From the NCBI RefSeq assembly GCF_012912005.1, contig NZ_JABBEA010000004.1:1-64000 (forward strand): a stretch of DNA of 64,000 nucleotides. Direction: 5' to 3'. Positions 61,104-64,000 of the stretch are shown here, piece by piece. How positions within the stretch are numbered: position 1 is the stretch's first letter; each line of letters begins with the position of its first letter. The stretch is from Paenibacillus sp. SZ31 (GTDB lineage: Bacteria > Bacillota > Bacilli > Paenibacillales > Paenibacillaceae). The notes below the pieces were generated by a model that was given only the letters and a program-made list of their open reading frames with translations, had not been told where the DNA came from and searched no databases. The position numbers and the translations under genes were made by a program.

Positions 61104-63326
61104 TTAGGAAGACTGTTGCGCAGAAGCAGGCTTCTTCATCGTAAGGCCGACACGGCCTTTTTTGGTATCCACACTCATAACCCAGACCGTTACATTATCC
61201 CCGACAGACACAACGTCCATCGGATGTTTAACATACCCGTTGCTGAGCTGTGAGATATGGACAAGCCCATCACTCTTGATCCCAATATCGACAAAAGCAC
61301 CAAAATCAATTACGTTCCGAACCGTACCTTGCAGCTCCATACCTTCCACCAGATCCTCAATTTTCAATACATCTGTACGGAAGATTGGCAACGGCATTTC
61401 TTCACGCGGGTCACGACCCGGACGCTGCAAGCTGTCCAGAATATCACGCAATGTAGGTACACCTACGTCCAGTTTCACAGCCAATTGCTCTGGCTGTTGC
61501 TCCGACAGTAATACCGACAGTTCCTTGCTGCCCAGCTTGTCCAGTGCAACCTGAAGCTCCTTGAACAGCTGATCAACGACCTTGTAGGACTCAGGGTGAA
61601 TCGGTGTACGATCCAATGGATTCTCGCCCTCACCAATACGCATGAAGCCTACGCACTGCTCATACGTTTTGGCTCCCAGACGTGGTACCTTCTGAAGCTG
61701 ACGGCGGTTCGTGAACCGGCCGTTCTCTTCACGGTACTTCACGATGTTTTTGGCAATCGTAGCATTAACCCCGGCAACGTATGACAACAACGAAGGTGAT
61801 GCTGTATTCACATCCACACCCACATGGTTAACTGCGGATTCCACGACAGCCTTCAGGCTTTCTTCGAGAATCTTCTGGGATACGTCATGCTGATATTGAC
61901 CCACGCCAATGGCTTTTGGATCAATCTTAACCAACTCCGCCAGCGGGTCTTGTACCCGGCGAGCAATGGAAGCTGCACTGCGCTCCGCAACATCCAGATC
62001 AGGGAATTCTTCCTGGGCCAGCTTGGATGCAGAATATACACTCGCGCCTGCTTCGTTAACAATCAGATACACAAGACTTTCATCACCGTTCTCCTGAATG
62101 ATCTCGGCAACAAACTGCTCCGTCTCACGTGATCCGGTACCATTACCAATGACGATCAGTCCGATATCATATTGCTTGATCATGCGATGGAATACTTCCG
62201 CAGCTTCACGTTTCTTGTTGTGTGGTGGCGTTGGGTAGGTCACAGCCACTTCCAGCAGTTTGCCCGTATCATCTACTACAGCCAGTTTACAACCGGTACG
62301 ATAAGCTGGATCCACACCCAACACACGTTTGCCGTGAATCGGCGGTTGAAGCAACAGGTTACGCAGATTGGCCGAGAATACCGATATGGCCTGATTCTCA
62401 CCTTTTTCTGTGAGCTCTCCACGAACTTCACGCTCGATGGAAGGCGCAATCAGCCGCTTGTAGGCATCCTCAATCACATCACGCAGGATATCCTGCACGG
62501 CAGAAGCACCACGAATGATCTGTCCTACCATATGGCGATGGGCCGGTTCTGCCTGTACGTCCAGGCCGACTTTCAGAATACTCTCACGTTCACCGCGATT
62601 AATCGCGAGAATACGGTGTGGGGGCATCTTTTTAGCTAATTCTCGGTAATCATAATAATTCTCGTACACGGACTCCTCTTGAGCATCCTTCGCTTCCGAA
62701 GTCAGCATCCCGTGATCAAGTGTGTACCGACGAATCCAGGCACGAATGGCAGCATCGTCTGCGATGTTCTCCGCAAGGATATCTTTGGCTCCCTGAAGCG
62801 CCAATTCCTCATCTTCTACGCCCAGTTCAGCATTGATATATTGCGCAGCTTCCTGGAGTGCATCTCCTTGTTTCGGTTGACCCCAGATCCAACCAGCAAG
62901 GGGTTCAAGACCTTTTTCCTTGGCCACACTGGCACGCGTTTTCCGCTTCTGACGGTAAGGACGATACAAGTCCTCCACTTCCTGCAGCTTCACAGCCTGG
63001 GTGATGGATTTCTTCAGTTCTCCGGTCAGCTTGCCCTGTTCCTCTATAATACGGATGACTTCCAATTTGCGATCCTCAAGATTGCGCAGATAGACAATGC
63101 GTTCTTCAATCGATCGCAGCTGGTTCTCATCCAGCTCTCCAGTCATTTCTTTACGGTAGCGGGCGATAAATGGAATCGTATTGCCTTCGTCCAGAAGCTC
63201 CGACGTCGTGCGGACCTGCTTCAAGGACAGTGACAGTTCCTTGGCTACCTGTTTGATGATTCGTTCATGGCGTTCTGCCTTTATTGTTTCTTCATTGGGT
63301 TCCAGAACCGTTTCCTGTTCAGACAA
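61104..63326 (-). CDS. tex: Tex family transcription accessory protein (S1 RNA-binding)
   Basis: A 740-residue Tex protein. N-terminal helical domain (IPFIARYRKEMTGELDENQLRSIEERI), YqgF/RNase H-like domain (VLGVDPAYRTGCKLAVVDDTGKLLEVAV), helix-hairpin-helix region (NTASPSLLSYVAGVNATIAKNIV, FTNRRQLQKVPRLGAKTYEQCVGFMRI) and a C-terminal S1 domain (GMELQGTVRNVIDFGAFVDIGIKSDGLVHISQL). Tex binds nucleic acid and affects transcription. The TTG at 63326 was chosen with AGAGGG seven bases upstream. Confidence 0.94.
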   Translation of the reverse strand: MSEQETVLEPNEETIKAERHERIIKQVAKELSLSLKQVRTTSELLDEGNTIPFIARYRKEMTGELDENQLRSIEERIVYLRNLEDRKLEVIRIIEEQGKLTGELKKSITQAVKLQEVEDLYRPYRQKRKTRASVAKEKGLEPLAGWIWGQPKQGDALQEAAQYINAELGVEDEELALQGAKDILAENIADDAAIRAWIRRYTLDHGMLTSEAKDAQEESVYENYYDYRELAKKMPPHRILAINRGERESILKVGLDVQAEPAHRHMVGQIIRGASAVQDILRDVIEDAYKRLIAPSIEREVRGELTEKGENQAISVFSANLRNLLLQPPIHGKRVLGVDPAYRTGCKLAVVDDTGKLLEVAVTYPTPPHNKKREAAEVFHRMIKQYDIGLIVIGNGTGSRETEQFVAEIIQENGDESLVYLIVNEAGASVYSASKLAQEEFPDLDVAERSAASIARRVQDPLAELVKIDPKAIGVGQYQHDVSQKILEESLKAVVESAVNHVGVDVNTASPSLLSYVAGVNATIAKNIVKYREENGRFTNRRQLQKVPRLGAKTYEQCVGFMRIGEGENPLDRTPIHPESYKVVDQLFKELQVALDKLGSKELSVLLSEQQPEQLAVKLDVGVPTLRDILDSLQRPGRDPREEMPLPIFRTDVLKIEDLVEGMELQGTVRNVIDFGAFVDIGIKSDGLVHISQLSNGYVKHPMDVVSVGDNVTVWVMSVDTKKGRVGLTMKKPASAQQSS

Positions 63327-63526
63327 AATAAATCCCTCTTTCCTTCCTGAATCGTTCGTTACAATCATTTCAGGGCAGCTTTGCTGCTGTAATTACAGTA
63401 TAGTTAAACCATTTGATTCATCCACTCTACCCTATATTATCACAAAATCCCGCCCAGATTTCCATCAATCCGCAAGCATACAAGTTCTGACAGAATGATG
63501 TCATCCTCCAGCCTTCCCCATTACAG

Positions 63527-63580
63527 CAAAAAAAGACCGAAAAACGTCAACACGACGCTCCCCGGTCCTCCCTTTTTTTA
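63527..63580 (-). terminator. Bidirectional terminator upstream of tex
   Basis: GACCG/CGGTC with CGTC/GACG inside, flanked by seven A/T bases on both sides. On the minus strand it would end the transcript of the alpha-galactosidase-like gene after it passes repeat copy B. Confidence 0.85.
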
Positions 63581-63633
63581 AAGCTTTAAATAAAATAGCA
63601 ATCTAATAAGTGAAACTGCTCATTTACACAAAA

Positions 63634-63750
63634 ACGGAGAGGACAGAAAAAACCTGAAAAAGCGAAGCGTTCGCCTTTATCTCCGGATTTTCCCTTTGAG
63701 AAAAGGGAATCGAAAAATCTGGGGATAACAGCGATTGGAAGGTTGTTCTG
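63634..63750 (+). repeat. Structured intergenic repeat, copy B
   Basis: Partner of 12115-12232. The plus strand begins ACGGAGAGGACAGAAA and ends GGAAGGTTGTTCTG. The long hairpin is TTATCTCCGGATTTT with AAAATCTGGGGATAA (two wobbles), capped by TTCCCTTT/AAAGGGAA; a GCGAA/TTCGC hairpin precedes it, and the ends pair GACAGAA with TTCTGTC and AACC with GGTT. It is antisense to the expected 3' region of the alpha-galactosidase-like gene. No reading frame is seen. The rest of 63327-63790 holds no gene. Confidence 0.75.
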
Positions 63751-63790
63751 TCATCGTAGTATCCGTGTAAATAAAATGCAGTTCACTTAT

Positions 63791-64000
63791 CTAGACGCGC
63801 TCGAAGCGGAACAGTTCGCTCAGATAGTCTCCTGATGCACTGCCTACCGAAATACCGCCATACATCAAGGCATCGCCGGTAAAGGTCTCCGAGCCGCCTT
63901 TCAGACGGTAATCCGCATTAGGGTCCAATCCTTTCAGCTTCAGGCGCTGAAGTGGCGCATTAGGCTCAGAGAGCACGCGGAAGTAGAATACAACGGCTTC
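63791..64000 (-). CDS. Alpha-galactosidase-like protein, C-terminal fragment (cut by window edge)
   Basis: The last 69 residues of a minus-strand gene: EAVVFYFRVLSEPNAPLQRL, KLKGLDPNADYRLKGGSETFTGDALMYGG, ending at TAG. The pattern (sugar-pocket beta domain with LDPNADYRL and a GDxLMxxGL-like segment) is that of the C-terminal domain of GH36 alpha-galactosidases. The catalytic part lies outside the window, so activity cannot be checked. Confidence 0.72.
   Translation of the reverse strand, partial: EAVVFYFRVLSEPNAPLQRLKLKGLDPNADYRLKGGSETFTGDALMYGGISVGSASGDYLSELFRFERV

Noticed and set aside
1..64000. CRISPR arrays, prophage modules, rRNA genes
   Set aside because: No spaced direct repeats, phage structural genes or rRNA sequence were seen anywhere in the window.

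Overview
The window looks like a chromosomal stretch of a Paenibacillus-type, endospore-forming, Gram-positive bacterium (Bacillales, Paenibacillaceae). The evidence is strong AGGAGG-type ribosome binding sites, frequent TTG and GTG starts, Bacillus-type -35/-10 promoters, a cmpA-like sporulation gene between sprT-like and tex genes, and TGTNA-N7-TNACA nitrogen boxes of the GlnR/TnrA type. Codon use and base composition are even, except for the AT-rich first 2.3 kb. All product names come from motifs and family resemblance read by eye; no database search was run.

Layout. 1-2.3 kb: AT-rich accessory DNA with a probable insertion-sequence end at the left edge, a 59-residue membrane protein, a secreted protein of unknown function and decayed coding fragments. 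2.3-16.2 kb: EamA exporter divergent from a MocR-type regulator, an ECF-type sigma factor in an operon with a ClpP-like protease, an MBL-fold hydrolase, the sulfate ABC transporter operon (cysT-cysW-cysA-sbp), a YjbQ protein, a YigZ/TetR pair, pgi and ppnP. 16.2-23.1 kb: tkt, purU, nfo, and small membrane or epimerase-like genes. 23.1-33.8 kb: a ten-gene Tad/Flp pilus operon on the minus strand (tadZ, tadA, tadB, tadC, flp, three TadE/G-like pseudopilin or scaffold genes, prepilin peptidase, FHA protein). 33.9-41.5 kb: stress and metal genes (VOC protein, lipoprotein, DCC thiol protein, zinc-ribbon proteins, Ohr, MntH, HAD, glutathione peroxidase) and a cyclic-di-AMP riboswitch in front of an unknown small gene.

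41.7-54.8 kb is a urea-nitrogen module lying between two near-identical tRNA-Leu(GAG) genes in the same orientation. It holds an extra ureF paralogue, a small HTH gene with a PAS protein, the urea ABC transporter urtABCDE, and, divergently, ureABC-ureF-ureG-ureD (no ureE). A perfect GlnR/TnrA-type box lies in the urtA-ureA divergent promoter region and another upstream of the extra ureF. The expected logic is that nitrogen limitation turns on high-affinity urea uptake and urease together.

54.6-64 kb: tRNA clusters (Leu, Lys, Glu; later Ser, Asn), a DeoR/HAD pair, an MgtC protein, a flavin reductase divergent from an ArsR-type regulator with an apparently leaderless start, the sprT-cmpA-tex neighbourhood, and the 3' end of an alpha-galactosidase-like gene at the right edge.

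The least explained signal is a pair of ~118-bp, strongly conserved, foldable intergenic repeats at 12115-12232 (minus) and 63634-63750 (plus). They have a common predicted architecture (closing stem plus one long hairpin) and no coding capacity.
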